From Phocoena phocoena (lineage: Eukaryota > Chordata > Mammalia > Artiodactyla > Phocoenidae): 64,000 nucleotides of DNA. Each line of letters begins with the position of its first letter. Positions within the stretch are counted from its first letter, which is position 1. The position numbers were made by a program, and so were the translations under genes. The stretch is taken from assembly GCF_963924675.1 (NCBI RefSeq), contig NC_089234.1:28077668-28141667 (forward strand). Reading direction: 5' to 3'. Below are positions 46,050-57,159 of this stretch, one piece after another. The notes below the pieces were generated by a model that made no database searches, had not been told where the DNA came from, and worked only from the letters and a program-made list of their open reading frames with translations.

Positions 46050-46759
46050 ATTATTTTGCTATCAGTGATTTGTGTTTTTCCCAATGTCTCCTTTCTCTGT
46101 CGCTTAACCTGCTCCTCAGGCTGTCCTGCCCATTTCGGCTCGGAGCCAGTTTATTTACTAGTTTAACTTAACTATAGACGCTCTCCTTTCACTTTTCCCA
46201 GAAGCCTCGTGTAAGAATTTTGAAAGCAGGATTTCCATTCTTTCCTGACTCACGGAATTTAACAAGGGGTGTTTTGATTCCTTGTGGGATGCAGCCAGCA
46301 GCAGAGGAGGGAAGAGGGAGGATGGAGCATCATGCCCCTCGGAGACTGCCTGAGAGCTGAAATACTTACACTGAGGAGGGGAGGGGACATTATCCTGAGG
46401 TGGAGAAAAGACAAACTGTACAAATTATAACTGGCAATGGTATGATATCATTAACGTCACTAATTCAGATGTTAACCCAGGAGCCAAGGTTGGACCTGCT
46501 CTGCTCAAGCTCTCAACATTCCCTCCTGGGGACAACTTCACAGTGCTGTTGGGGCATCAGGGCTTGATAATTGGGAGTTCTGGGGAAAGCAGCCCTTTTA
46601 CTCGGGTTCCTGTGGGATCCAACCCCATAGTATCCTACATCTGTGGCTACAAACCAAGGAAATTTAATTCAAACTAATTATCCTGTAGGCTTTTGGTACA
46701 TCTTAAAATGAAGGGATTTAGAATTAAGTGATTTCTGCCTCTTGCTGTGGGGAAGGAAT

Positions 46760-47190
46760 TCTGTGAATTAGACGTTGTGGCTTCTGATTGCTTTAGGATT
46801 AAGTCCCAAGTGTATACACACTGACCTCTCCAGCCCAAGTCCTTGAATGTACCTTCTTTCTGTCCCTTTGCATGTATTATTCCATCCACCTGGCCTACTT
46901 TTTCTCCCTTATAGCTCCAACTTTGCTAACTCCTAAAGAGTCTTCACTTCTTCAGAGAGGTCTTCCGGAACTGCTTGCTCAGGTCAGCACCCCACGTTTC
47001 CCTGTTTGTAACACTCCACACGCCTCACATTACCTGCTTAATGTCTGTTCTCACAAATGTTTAGCTCCCTGGGGGGCAGGGACTGTGACCATGCTCTTCC
47101 CTGGGATGGTATCTGTTGCTCATGCCTTGCACAGTGCCTGGCCCATATGAGTTGGTCAGTTACGTTGTGTGAAAGAACAAAAGGATGAAT
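46760..47190 (+). mobile_element. L2 LINE 3' end
   Basis: gattaagtcccaagtgtata ... cttcttcagagaggtcttcc ... ggggggcagggactgtgacc ... cacagtgcctggcccatatg follows the L2 consensus in order. Intergenic between ERLIN1 and CYP2C23. Confidence 0.75.
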
Positions 47191-47968
47191 GTGAAAGGCA
47201 GGTAAGTGAGTAGTGGGGAAAAAAGGACATAGAAGTTAGGCTAGAGTGTCCACGTCAGGGCTTAGTGTGTAACCATGGGAAATTACCTAATATCTCTGAA
47301 CTTGTTTACATATTCTTACAGAGCTCTTCAGTGGGTTCAGCAAGATCTGTTTATGCACCTGGAATAGTGATTTGCACGTGGTGTTTGTTGGGGTGCATTA
47401 GTTCACCCAGCCTATTGGAGTCGATATATGTTTGTCTCTGAGTAGCCTGTAAGTTCCTGTGATGGACAGAGAGCACAGTGCCTGATACATACAAGTGCAT
47501 CAGAAAACACACATTGAATTATGTCTTCAGCAGCAGTGACCTAAGCTAGCTGGATTTTAAATCTCAACCGCAGCCCTCCAGGAACATCTCAACAAGCTGG
47601 GCCAGCTTCTCGGCTATCCTCTGGTCTCTTGTCTTTGTGTAAGCATTTTAAACTAATTTACTGTTAATTCATTGCTCACTCCCCCAAATGTCCATTATTA
47701 TATAACTCGGAATGACATTTTACTTGTTTTCCTTACCACGTTTCTTTGGAATTAGTGCTTTTCATGTTTTTCTCCTATTACCTCTTTCTATCCATTTTTC
47801 TACCTTCCATCTGCTACAGGCTGAATGTGTTCCCCTAAAAGTCATGCTGAAGCCCTAATGCTCCATGTGATGGTATTTGGAGGTGGGGCCTTTGACAGAT
47901 ATTGGGTTAGCCAAAAGGTTCGTTTGCTTTTTTCCATAAGATGGCTCTAGTAGCACTCAGTTGTCTTT

Positions 47969-48180
47969 TTTTTTTTTTTTTTGCAACACGCGGGCCTCTC
48001 ACTGTTGTGGCCTCTCCCGCTGCGGAGCACAGGCTCCGGATGCGCAGGTTCAGTGGCCATGGCTCACGGGCCCAGCTGCTTCGCGGCATGTGGGATCCTC
48101 CTGGACCGGGGCATGAACCCATGTCCCCTGCGTCATTGGCAGGCGGACTCTCAACCACTGCGCCACCAGGGAAACCCCCG
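47969..48180 (-). mobile_element. CHR-1 SINE nested in mariner 5' UTR
   Basis: T run, cgggcctctcactgttgtgg and reverse CHR-1 body. Duplication ctcagttgtcttt (47956-47968) against cttagttgtcttt (48181-48193), one mismatch. Confidence 0.93.
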
Positions 48181-48309
48181 CTTAGTTGTCTTTAAATTCA
48201 TTCGAAACAATTTTGTTAGATTGTATTGTGACAGCTGTCATATCAGCATGCGTTGAAGAAAAGCTTATGAAAACTGGTGAATTTTTGTGTAGCCATTTTA
48301 ATATTGAAG

Positions 48310-49484
48310 ATGGAAGAAAAACAACATTTTCGGAATATTATGCTTTATTATTTCAAGAAAGGTAAAAACGCAACTGAAACTCAAAAGAAGATTTGTGCAG
48401 TGTATGGAGAAGGTGCTGTGACTGATTGAACGTGTCAAAAGTGGTTTGCAAAGTTTTGTGTTGGAGATATCTTGCTGGACGATGCTCCACGGTCAGGCAG
48501 ACCAGTTGAAGTTGATAGCGATCAAATCCAGACACTAATTGAGAACAAACAACATTATACCACGTGTTAAAAATCATTTGCACCAGCCTGGTTATGTTAA
48601 TCGCTTTGATGTTTGGGTTCCACATAGGTTAGGCGAAAAAAGCCTTCTTGACCGTATTTCCACATGCCATGCTCTACTGAAACATAATGAAAATGCTCCG
48701 TTTTTTTTGGCTGCGTTGGGTCTTCGTTGCTGTGTGCGGGCTTTTTCTCTAGTTGTGGTGAGCGGGGGCTACTCTTCATTGCAGTGGCTTCTCTTGTGGA
48801 GCATGGGCTCTAGGTTCAGGGCTTCAGTAGTTGTGGCTCGTGGGCTCTAGAGCACAGGCTCAGTAGTTGTGGTGCACCGAAAACGTTCCATTTTTAAAGC
48901 AAATTGTGATGGGTGATGAAAAGTGGATACTGTACAATAATGTGGAAAGGAAGAGATCATGGGGCAAACAAAATGAACCACCACCAAGCACCCCAAAGGC
49001 TGGTCTTCATCCAAAGAAGGTGATGTTGTGTATATGGTGGGGTTGGAAGGGAGTCCTCTACTATGAGCTCCTGGAAAATCAAACAATTAATTCCAACAAG
49101 TACTGCTCCCAATTAGACCAACTGAAAGCAGCACTCCACGAAAAGCGTCTGGAGTTAGTCAACAGAAAACACATAATCTTCCATAAGGATAACACAAAAC
49201 CGCATGTTTCTTTGATGACCAGGCAAAAACTGTTTCAGCTTAGCTGGGAAGTTCTGATTCATCCGCTGTATTCACCAGACATTGCACCTTCAGATTGCCA
49301 TTTATTTCGGTTTTTACAAAATTCTCTTAATGGAAAAAATTTCAATTCCCTGGAAGAATGTAAAAGGCATCTGGAATAGTTCTTTGCTCAAAAAGATAAA
49401 AAATTTTGGGAAGATGGAATTATGAAGTTGCCTGAAAAATGGCAGAAGGTAGTGGAACAAAATGGTGAATACGTTGTTCAATAA
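48310..49484 (+). pseudogene. mariner transposase pseudogene, DD34D type
   Basis: A cut-and-paste transposase relic. From ATG 48310 it encodes an N-terminal helix-turn-helix (QHFRNIMLYYFKKGKNA, then CQKWFAKFCVGD), hit by TGA at 48427-48429. The linker WVPHRL survives near 48616. The catalytic part has DEKWILYNN (Asp codon 48915-48917), FHKDNTKPH (Asp 49188-49190) and SPDIAPSD (Asp 49293-49295); 34 residues separate the last two, the DD34D signature. A TAG at 49377-49379 and the native TAA at 49482-49484 follow. Frame loss near 48570 and the SINE inside the frame confirm it is dead, although all three catalytic Asp codons persist. Confidence 0.93.
48706..48878 (-). mobile_element. 5'-truncated CHR-2-type SINE nested in transposase
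   Basis: tggctgcgttgggtcttcgt ... agtagttgtggtgcac, lacking the tRNA-related head. gaaaatgctccgttttt (48689-48705) and gaaaacgttccattttt (48879-48895) are the duplication, with two mismatches. Confidence 0.9.
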
Positions 49485-50769
49485 AGTTCTTGGTGAAAAT
49501 GAAAAATGTGTCTTTTATTTTTACTTTAAAACAGAAGGAACTTTTTGGCCAACCCAATAATTAGGTTGTTAAGGTGGAGCCTTCATAAATAGAAGTAGAT
49601 GAGATGTCTACTTATAAGAAGAGATGTCTTATAAGAAGAGATGTCTCGCTGGGCCACATGAGGACACAACAAGAAGAAGGCCATCCGCAAACCAGGAGGA
49701 GAGCTCTCACCAGGCACCAAATCTGCTACCACTTTGGTCTTGGACTTCCCAGTATCCAAAACTGAGAAATGAATGTTTAAGCCACCCAGTTTATGGTATT
49801 TTGTTATAGCGGCCTGAGCAGACTAAGACGCCAGCTATTTCAATTTTTTATCTTGAAGTATTTTTAAATCTTTCCTTTTCTTTCTATAAATATTTACTGG
49901 GTATCTAGTATGTGCTAGTTGCTGAGGCAAGAAAAAAGACTTTTAGCCTTGTGGTGGAGGGGGGTGCTGTTTGGATTGTACAGCAAATAAATAGGCAAGT
50001 ATGATAGTGTGGTAAGTACCACAGCAGGCAGAACACTGGATGCAAGGAGTACTGGTGGGGGTCAACACAGCCTGGTGGTTTCTAGGAGGCAGTGTCAGAT
50101 CTGAGCTACATTTTTAAGGGTATACAGGAGGCAGCCAGGCAACTGAAGAGAATGATGGTAATGGTGGAATGTGTTCCAGGCAATGGGAGCACCAGATGCT
50201 ATTGTATTTTAAAATGCAATTCACTGGGTCCCCATGCCTCAACAGTGTCATGCAGGCAATTAACATGTTGTTTTTCACTGCAGGGTTCCTCCCATACTAT
50301 GGAAGCTGCAGTCATTCTGCAGATGTATTCAACTCAGATATGCACAAGAATTAATATCCCGAGGGACAACCCTCAACCAATGGAAGAGAGGAGCACAAAT
50401 GGTCAGAGAGGAGGTGACCCCTAAAACCTCAGTGGAGACAGCAGCCCTCCTGACACAACAGGAGAAACAATGTGAGCATCAAATTGAATACAATTCAAGT
50501 GTTCAAGTGCCTGGTATGTGCCAGGAAACCTAAAATGTGTTAAGTGTTGGACCAACAATGAACAAAACAATAGTGAATAAGACATAGTCTTTGTTCTCTT
50601 AGAATCAACAGTCTCATGGGAAGGTAGACCTTAATCAAAGAATTCCAACTATGATGAGGCTGTACAAATGGAAAGAATGTACTACTGGTAGTGTGAAAAA
50701 AGAGAAGGGGGAGATAAAGAACGAGAAGGTATGCTAGCCAGTTAAAGATCAGGGAATAACAAAAATTTT

Positions 50770-51215
50770 ACAAAATTTTTTTTTAATGAGCAAAGGATCT
50801 CAATAGACATTTCTTCAGAGAAGATATATAAGTGGCCAATAAGAACATGAAAGATGTTTAACATCATTAGTCATTAGGGAAATGCCAATCAAAACCACGA
50901 TGAGATAGGACTTCATACCCACTGGAATGGCAGTAACAAAAAAGACAGACAATAACAATTGTTTGCAAGGATGGGGAGAAATGGGAATCCTCATACACTG
51001 CTAGTAAGAATGTAAAATGGTACAGCTACTTTGGAATATGTTTTGACAGTTCCTCAGAATGTTAAGCAAAGAGTTACCGTAAGACCCAGCAATTCTGCTT
51101 CTAGCTATCTACCCAGAAGAATTAAAACATGTCCACACAAAGTGAACTGTATACTTTAAAAGGGTGAATTGTATGTGAATTATATCTCAATAAAGCTGTT
51201 ACTTTAAAAAATGAA
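50770..51215 (+). mobile_element. L1 ORF2 3' end fragment
   Basis: gagcaaaggatctcaataga ... gggaaatgccaatcaaaacc ... gtaagacccagcaattctgc, typical of the L1 ORF2 end and start of the 3' UTR. Intergenic. Confidence 0.75.
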
Positions 51216-51449
51216 AGCTCACATGTGAAGCCTTATAACGTGAAGACCTCAGTTCAAGAACCTTCCAGGAATGGACCAAAGTTTAGTACAGGTGTAACAT
51301 TATTAGTGAGAATAGGAGCACCAAAAAATGAGGCTGGTGAGGTAGGTGTCAAGAGGGGAGAGGATCATGGTGGGCCTTCTGAGTCTTGTTACATACCAGT
51401 GATTTTTCCAAAGGTTAGAAATCTTTCAAGCAAAACATTTCAGAATTAA

Positions 51450-52155
51450 AAATTTAAAGCACAATACCATTTATATGAGCACCCCAAACTATGAAATAGG
51501 TATAAATCTAACAAAATATGTATCTACAGGATCTATATGAGGAAAACTATAAAACTTTGATGAAAGAAATCAATGAAGAACTAAATAGATGGAGAGATAG
51601 TCCATGTTCATGTATAGGAACACTCAGTATTGTCAGGGTGTTACTTCTTCCTAACTTGATCTATAGATTCAATGCAATCTCAAGTCAAATCCCAACAAGT
51701 TATTTTATGAATACTGACATACTGATTCTAAAGTATATATGGAGAGGTAAAGCACTCAGAATAACTAGTGTAATAGTGAAGAATGAAGTTGAGGCCATGA
51801 CCTAACTTCAAGACTTACTATAAAGCTACAGTGATCAAGACAGTGTGGTATTGGCAAAAGAAGAGACAAGTAGATCAGTGGGACAGAAAAGAGTCTAGAA
51901 ATGGACCCACATAAATATAGTCAACCGATCTTTGACAAAGGAACAAAGGCAGTATGGAGAAAAGATAGTCTTTTCAACAAATGGAACAACTGGACGTACA
52001 CATGCAAATATACCACTCTGGTTCAGGACTTTCATGGTGAGAGGCAGGGAGTATATGGGAGTTCTGTATCTTCTCAATTTGGTGTGAACCGGAAACTGCT
52101 CTAGATATATAAAGCCTTAGTAATAAAAGGAAAAGTCCATTAAAAACCAAAAATT
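51450..52155 (+). mobile_element. L1 ORF2 fragment
   Basis: tctatatgaggaaaactata ... agattcaatgcaatctcaag ... cagtgtggtattggcaaaag, the region of L1 ORF2 downstream of the reverse transcriptase. The open frame 51518-51805 (for example LYEENYKTLMKEINEELNRW) is part of it. Confidence 0.8.
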
Positions 52156-52859
52156 AAAAAAAAAATGCTTTCAAGATTTTTAAGCAGGGAAATTGATTAG
52201 GTAATTTTAAAACTTCCCTTTTCCAACATGTTTACCAGTCCACTCTGTTTATTCACTTGCTTTCAATGTCCAAAACATTAAAGTTCTAACTTTTCAAACA
52301 TTTCAAAGTCAATAATTTACCTCATTGTGGAATGTCTGCAAACAATTCTTGCAAACAACTGAGCGTAAGCATCAGTGGACACTGGTTTCACAGAAAGTGC
52401 CGGAAAGAATACAGCAATGTATTAATATATGAAGTCCCTAAGCTACCTATGCCTGGGTTCTTCATGCACAAACCAAACCCATCATCGGCTATGGCCCCAC
52501 AGCGAAAGGATATATGAATGCAGGCCAGTAAGGTTGGTTAATGGAAGCAAATAGTCTGCTGTGGGAAAATACAGAGAAATAGATGGCTCTGAAATTAGTG
52601 AAAAATAGTAAAGTTGAAACAAGAATTTTAGTGCTAAATAGATATTTTTAATGTTTTCTGTAATGAGTAGGAAACAGCAGTAGACTTTTTTAGATTTTGA
52701 AAAATATTTATTTTAACAAATTCCCCATAAGATAATGTCTAGATTCTGAGACATTACTATTAATAGTAAGATTTATCTCAAAGAATAAATAAAAGCATTA
52801 ATTACCTTAAATGCAAATACAAGTGAGATAACATTTTCAAATACCAACTAAGTAATCGG

Positions 52860-52995
52860 GGTTTTTTCCTTTATTGTGGTAAAATACACATAAAATTTAC
52901 CATTTTAGCCATTTTTAAATGTACAGGTCAGTAATATTAAGTACGACCACAGTTTTGTGCAATCATCACCATTATCTATTTCTAGAACTTTTTTT
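52860..52995 (-). mobile_element. old L1 3' UTR fragment, reverse
   Basis: tttattgtggtaaaatacac ... aaatgtacaggtcagtaata ... gtgcaatcatcaccattatc, the same family text as at 18800 and 29160. Confidence 0.6.
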
Positions 52996-53384
52996 AATTA
53001 GGTAAATTAATAACAAAAATTTTCCCACAAGGAAGGCATCAGATTGTTTCACTGTGGCATTTTATCAAACTTTTCAGGAAAAATAATACTAATCTTTTAA
53101 TTAAAAATTTAAAAACTTTTATTAAAAAAATGGAGCACTTGCCTACTTATTTTATCTGGCTGTCATAAAACTGATATTAAAACCAAACACATTACAGAGA
53201 ACAAAATTGCAAACCAATATTCCTCATGTACATAGGTACAAAAATCCCTAACAAAGCAATGGCAAATAAAATCCAGCAAAATAGAAAAGTTTTATTACAT
53301 CATGAGAAAGAAGAGGTGTTCATCCTAGGAATATAAGGTTAGTTTAACACTTAAAAATCAATCATTGTAGATTGCAATTAAAAA

Positions 53385-53685
53385 TTTTTTTGGTTAGCTT
53401 TTTAATTTATTGTTTTGCTGCATTGGTTCTTCATTGCTACACGCGGGCTTTCTCTAGCTGTGGTGGGGAGGTGGGGGGCTACTCTTCGTTGAGGTGCGCG
53501 GGCTTCTCATTGCGGTGGCTTCTCTTGTTGTGGAGCACAGGCTCTAGGCGCGCAGGCTTCAGTAGTTGTGGCTCACAGGCTCAGTTGCTCCACGGCATGT
53601 GGGATCTTCCCAGACCAGGGATTGAACCCGTGCCCACTGCATTGGCAGGCGGATTCTTAATCGCTGAGCCACTAGGGAAGCTCTT
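53385..53685 (-). mobile_element. CHR-2-type SINE, reverse
   Basis: ttttgctgcattggttcttc ... caggcttcagtagttgtggc ... reverse head gccactagggaagctc. The flanking ggttagcttt/tgttagcttt is the likely duplication. Confidence 0.85.
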
Positions 53686-53714
53686 TTTGTTAGCTTTAGA
53701 AAAATTATTTATTG

Positions 53715-53914
53715 GGCTTCCCTGGTGGCGCAGTGGTTGAGAGTCCGCCTGCCTATGCAAGCAACACGGGTTCGTGCCCCGGTCCGGGAAGATCCCACGT
53801 GCCGCGGAGCGGCTGGGCCCGTGAGCCATGGCCTATGAGCCTGCGCATCCGGAACCTGTGCTCCGCAACGGGAGAGGCCACAGCAGTGAGAGGCCCGCGT
53901 ACCGCAAAAAGAAA
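53715..53914 (+). mobile_element. CHR-1 SINE with duplication
   Basis: gggcttccctggtggcgcag to ccgcaaaaag. aaattatttattg lies directly on both sides. It separates the CHR-2 at 53385 from the L1 that resumes at 53920. Confidence 0.93.
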
Positions 53915-53917
53915 AAA

Positions 53918-54345
53918 ATTATTTATTGAAGTATAGTTGCTGTACAATATTATTTAAGTTACAGGTGTACAATATAGTGATTCACAAATTTTAAAGGTTA
54001 GGGACTTCCCTGGTGGTCCAGTGGTTAGGACTTCGCCTTCCACTGCAGGGGGTGCGGGTTTGATCCCTGGTCAGGGAGCTAAGATCCCACATCCTTGTGG
54101 CCATAAAACCAAAACATAAAACAGAAGCAATACTGTAACAAATTCAATAAAGACTTTAGAACTGGTTCACATCCCAAAAAAAAAACCTTTAGAAAAATTT
54201 TTTAAAAGTTATACTCTTTATAGTTATTGTAAAATATTGGCTATATTCCCCATGTTATACAACATATCCTTGTAGTGTATTTTATACCTAATAGTTTGTA
54301 CCTTTTAATCCCCCAGCTTTATAGTTAATGAATCATTAGTGCTAA
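53918..54345 (-). mobile_element. L1 3' UTR, reverse, split by a SINE
   Basis: ttattgaagtatagttgctg ... taagttacaggtgtacaata on the left and gtaaaatattggctatattc ... catgttatacaacatatcct on the right of the SINE at 54001-54186. Ends about 250 bp upstream of the CYP2C23-like start codon. Confidence 0.75.
54001..54186 (+). mobile_element. tRNA-derived SINE (older, with caataaagactt tail)
   Basis: gggacttccctggtggtcca ... gggtttgatccctggtcagg ... caataaagactttagaactg, then an A run. Distinct from CHR-1. About 410 bp upstream of the CYP2C23-like ATG. Confidence 0.82.
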
Positions 54346-54598
54346 AAGGAAATAGTACATGTAATGGAGAGGCTTAAAAAATCAAAAGTTGCAGATTTTG
54401 TGAACAAGAGGTAGGAAAGATATGAATCCTCCCTAATCTCAAGCTTCAGGAAGGTAAATACGGCCAAAACCAATTCCAGGTTGTTTTTTTCCAAGTCCAA
54501 GAACTCAGACCAGCCTTTGGCTGGCAGGTCATACCCCGGGTGTGTACAAGACTTAGCTAACAAGCAATCCAGACAGTTACCAACATCGAGTAGCTGAG

Positions 54599-54778
54599 AT
54601 GGCACTGCTGGAAATCACTACTCTTGCTCTTGTGATTTGTGTCACTTGCCTGGTTTTGCTTTTTGTGTGGAAGAAAAGTCACAAACGGGGAAGGCTTCCC
54701 CCTGGCCCAACTCCCCTTCCCATCATTGGGAATCTGATGCAACTAAACCTCAAGGATGTCCCTGCATCTCTCTCCAAG
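54599..54778 (+). CDS. CYP2C23: CYP2C23-like exon 1
   Basis: Starts [17 protein letters not shown] and ends PASLSK before gtaagg. The ATG is chosen because it gives the standard CYP2 N-terminus about 33 residues before PPGP. No stop or frameshift. Confidence 0.88.
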
Positions 54779-57078
54779 GTAAGGGTTTCATTAGAGGCTG
54801 GTCATCTCCAGGTAAGGGGGGGGTCATCTTCAGTTTATCTTCATGTCATCTTCAAGCGTTCTTAGTTTTACTCACCACTAAGACACTTCGGGGTGTCTAT
54901 TTCTGTATTACAAGACAGATACCTTTTTTTTTTTTTTTTCTGGATTGGATCACTTTAGAGCAGGTAGTGAGGTGTGTTGACCTGACCTGAGATATAGGTT
55001 GAATTCTAGTGAATGGGAAAATTCTGAAGTCAGAACATACTTTGACTGAAAGGCTTCCAGTCCCCTCTGCGTGTAACACTTACCAAAAGACAAGCCAAGC
55101 AAATGTAATAACTGTCCTTTTATATTATTATTACTATTTTATACTAATCTGTGGGATACTTTATGATCCTCCTTCTAAAGAGTGATCCCCCCATCTTGCT
55201 CTGACACAGCCCAGCTCTGCTACGCTGACTGACATTCACTCCTTTGGAAATATTCTCTGGGAAAAAGTATTATCTCAGTGAGTTCATTGTGCAACCATAT
55301 ATTCTCCAGAACAACCCTAATTACTGTCTTCTGATGGATGAATAAAGAAAATATGATGCGCACACACAGAGGAGTATTATTTATCCTTAAAAAAGAAGGA
55401 AATCCTGCCATTTACAACAACATGGTTGAACCTTGAGGATATTAATCCTAAGTTATTTAAGCCAGACACAGAAGGACAAATACTATATGCACTCATAATG
55501 TGGACTCTAAAAGAGTCAAACTTGTAGGGAGCAGAATGGTGGTTGCCAGGGGCTGGGGAAGCGGGAAAATAGGGTGATGTTGCTCAGTTTTGCTGTAAAG
55601 AGGAAAGTCATGTTGCCATAGCTGGAAAGGGCTAGAATCCAATGCACAAGTTGGAGAATTGGGCCTTTTTTAGGAGCATGGAGAGTCATTTATATTAACA
55701 GAAAACTATGTACATGGGCACAGATTCAGGTAAACAAGTGGATGCTATGGTAGAAGCATATGGACATTCTCTTCTGGTTATTTCTATTATCTCTGTGAAA
55801 TAGAGAGCAAAGTCATCAGCTGAGGGTGAGGTTGGGAGAGGAGGACCTGGCATTGTGTGCTCCAAAATATAGAGACACACTCATTCAAAGGGAACAAAGG
55901 AAGTAAGTTTCATTTTCCTGGGACAGAGAAAAGAGGTACAAAATGGCAAAATTCTCTACCATTTAAGTTAAAAAAAAAAAAAGGCAGAAAGAAAAAAATG
56001 GTGTCAAGTTTTGCTTCTTAGAAATAATTATCATAAATAAAAAATGGAGGATTATGATATACAAATGGATTTTTTAACAAATGGATTTTTAAAAAAAATT
56101 TTTGGCCGCTCCATGCAGTTTGCAGGAGGATCTTAGTTCCTCAACCAGCACTCGAACCCGCGTCCTTGACAGTGAAAGCACGTAGTCCTAACCACTGGGC
56201 CGCCAGGGAATTCCCTAATGGACTTTTAAACATAATTTTATTTTTCACCAATTTAATTTAGAACTCGAACATGTTTCTGCACCATTGTACATCCTCATAT
56301 AAGTAATTTCAAATGGCTGCTTTGAATTTAACTGCATGGTTGTAAAATACATTTGAAAACACCTCTAGCTGTCAGATGTTGTAGCACTCTATTTTTCCCC
56401 TTGGCACAATGCTATCATAAATATATAGATTTCATCCTTTTTAATACCTATTTAGTGAGCTCTCCTTCTGGCACTTATCCTGGCTGCTTCCTTCTCATCT
56501 TTAGTTTTACCTTAAGTGTTACCTCCTCATAGATTCCTCATCTATTTTATTGTTTTCCCATTATTATCCAACAGAGTACATTCTTTGTTGCTTTCATAGA
56601 ATTATGCTCAGTTTCTATTGCAAATGTAGTTTGTTCGGCTATTTACTGCCTGTTACTTCCACTAGACTCTAAGTTCCATGAGGGTTCCTGGCACAGTGTC
56701 TGACACAGTATAGGTGCTTGGTAAATATTTGCTCAATTGTTGCATGTATAGATGAAGGAAAGAATGAATCCATGACTGTACCCCAGGTTAAATTCCTGAA
56801 AGGAAATTAATGGAGCAAAGTCTAAGCTACATGTGAATCATTACTTAATTTCCACTGAAGCCTCCAATGGAGAGATTTCACAATAGCCCTTACAACCATT
56901 TGCATCTCTTTCCAGCTGGCCAAAGAGTATGGCCCCGTTTACACTCTGTACCTTGGATCCCAGATCACTGTGGTCTTACATGGATATGAGGCGGTGAAGG
57001 AAGCTTTAATTGATCAAGGTGATGAATTCCTTTACAGAGGACATATTCCAATTATTGACGATACCCAGAAAGGATATG
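54599..57078 (+). CDS. CYP2C23: CYP2C-subfamily cytochrome P450 (CYP2C23-like), exons 1-2 only
   Basis: Encodes the N-terminus of a microsomal CYP2C monooxygenase; rodent relatives at this locus metabolise arachidonic acid. Exon 1 (54599-54778, 60 codons) has a hydrophobic ER anchor at residues 3-24, a basic stop-transfer segment (KKSHKRGR) and the hinge [12 protein letters not shown] at residues 34-45. Exon 2 (56916-57078, the canonical 163 nt) encodes [15 protein letters not shown] and [20 protein letters not shown], ending KGYG in phase 1. Both donors (gtaagg, gtatgt) and the acceptor (tctttccag) are good. Its position beside ERLIN1 and the [20 protein letters not shown] wording point to CYP2C23 rather than the main CYP2C cluster. 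Exon 3, normally close behind exon 2, was not found in the remaining 6.9 kb, so the gene may be broken or have an enlarged intron. In human the ortholog is a pseudogene. Confidence 0.85.
55310..55640 (+). mobile_element. L1 3' UTR fragment
   Basis: gatggatgaataaagaaaat ... aacatggttgaaccttgagg ... gaatggtggttgccaggggc, the L1 3' UTR in forward orientation. CYP2C23-like intron 1. Confidence 0.75.
56095..56216 (-). mobile_element. old tRNA-derived SINE, reverse
   Basis: Reverse tRNA head taaccactgggccgccaggg aattccc with cactcgaacccgcgtcc (B-box side). Flanking aatggatttttaa and taatggacttttaa suggest a duplication. Confidence 0.75.
56460..56765 (+). mobile_element. L2 LINE 3' end
   Basis: ttacctcctcatagattcct ... 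ctctaagttccatgagggtt cctggcacag ... gtgcttggtaaatatttgct, the L2 3' end. CYP2C23-like intron 1, about 150 bp before exon 2. Confidence 0.7.
56916..57078 (+). CDS. CYP2C23: CYP2C23-like exon 2
   Basis: 163 nt, as in nearly all CYP2 genes. It reads from Leu61 with [10 protein letters not shown] and [20 protein letters not shown], then the substrate-recognition-site-1 region, to KGYG. Acceptor catctctttccag; donor gtatgt. Confidence 0.9.
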
Positions 57079-57159
57079 GTATGTTTCAAGATAAAAGTTA
57101 ATTCTCTTTAGCAAAAAAGTCTGATTAACCTAATGAGTGTCTGTTCTGCAACAAGCTAC

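Larger units (their letters stand above)
43778..46065 (+). other. ERLIN1: ERLIN1 3' UTR (probable extent)
   Basis: Runs from the stop codon through mostly unique sequence to AATAAA at 46044-46049. A second AATAAA lies at 45448-45453, followed by T/GT-rich sequence. If the distal site is used, the UTR of about 2.3 kb contains a reverse-oriented CHR-1 SINE at 45523-45726. The length is compatible with the long 3' UTR of mammalian ERLIN1; the exact end is inferred. Confidence 0.6.
47902..49557 (+). mobile_element. mariner (Tc1/mariner) DNA transposon, inactive
   Basis: Terminal inverted repeats ttgggttagccaaaaggttc (left) and gaactttttggccaacccaa (right, the reverse complement apart from two bases), flanked by TA target duplications at 47900-47901 and 49558-49559. 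Inside is a decayed transposase, a CHR-1 SINE (47969-48180) and a truncated CHR-2 SINE (48706-48878). Confidence 0.93.
47813..49829 (+). mobile_element. MLT1-type (ERVL-MaLR) LTR, split by a mariner
   Basis: Left part 47813-47899: ctgaatgtgttcccctaaaa ... gtatttggaggtggggcctt. Right part 49560-49829: aattaggttgttaaggtgga ... ccacatgaggacacaacaag ... tatggtattttgttatagcg ... gagcagactaagac. Together they read as one MLT1 LTR interrupted by the mariner at a TA dinucleotide. It carries no gene. Confidence 0.8.

Noticed and set aside
48867..49379. 170-codon frame as a possible domesticated transposase gene
   Set aside because: It starts inside the mariner catalytic domain, its opening is adjacent to a SINE, it lacks the DNA-binding half, and a stop cuts the C-terminus. 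No splice or promoter evidence for domestication.
51518..51805. 95-codon frame as a possible gene
   Set aside because: It is a fragment of L1 ORF2.
54819..54840. GVIFS-like reading in CYP2C23-like intron 1 that resembles the start of CYP2C exon 3
   Set aside because: It lies before exon 2, is followed by no RW or RRF motif and soon meets a stop; a chance match.
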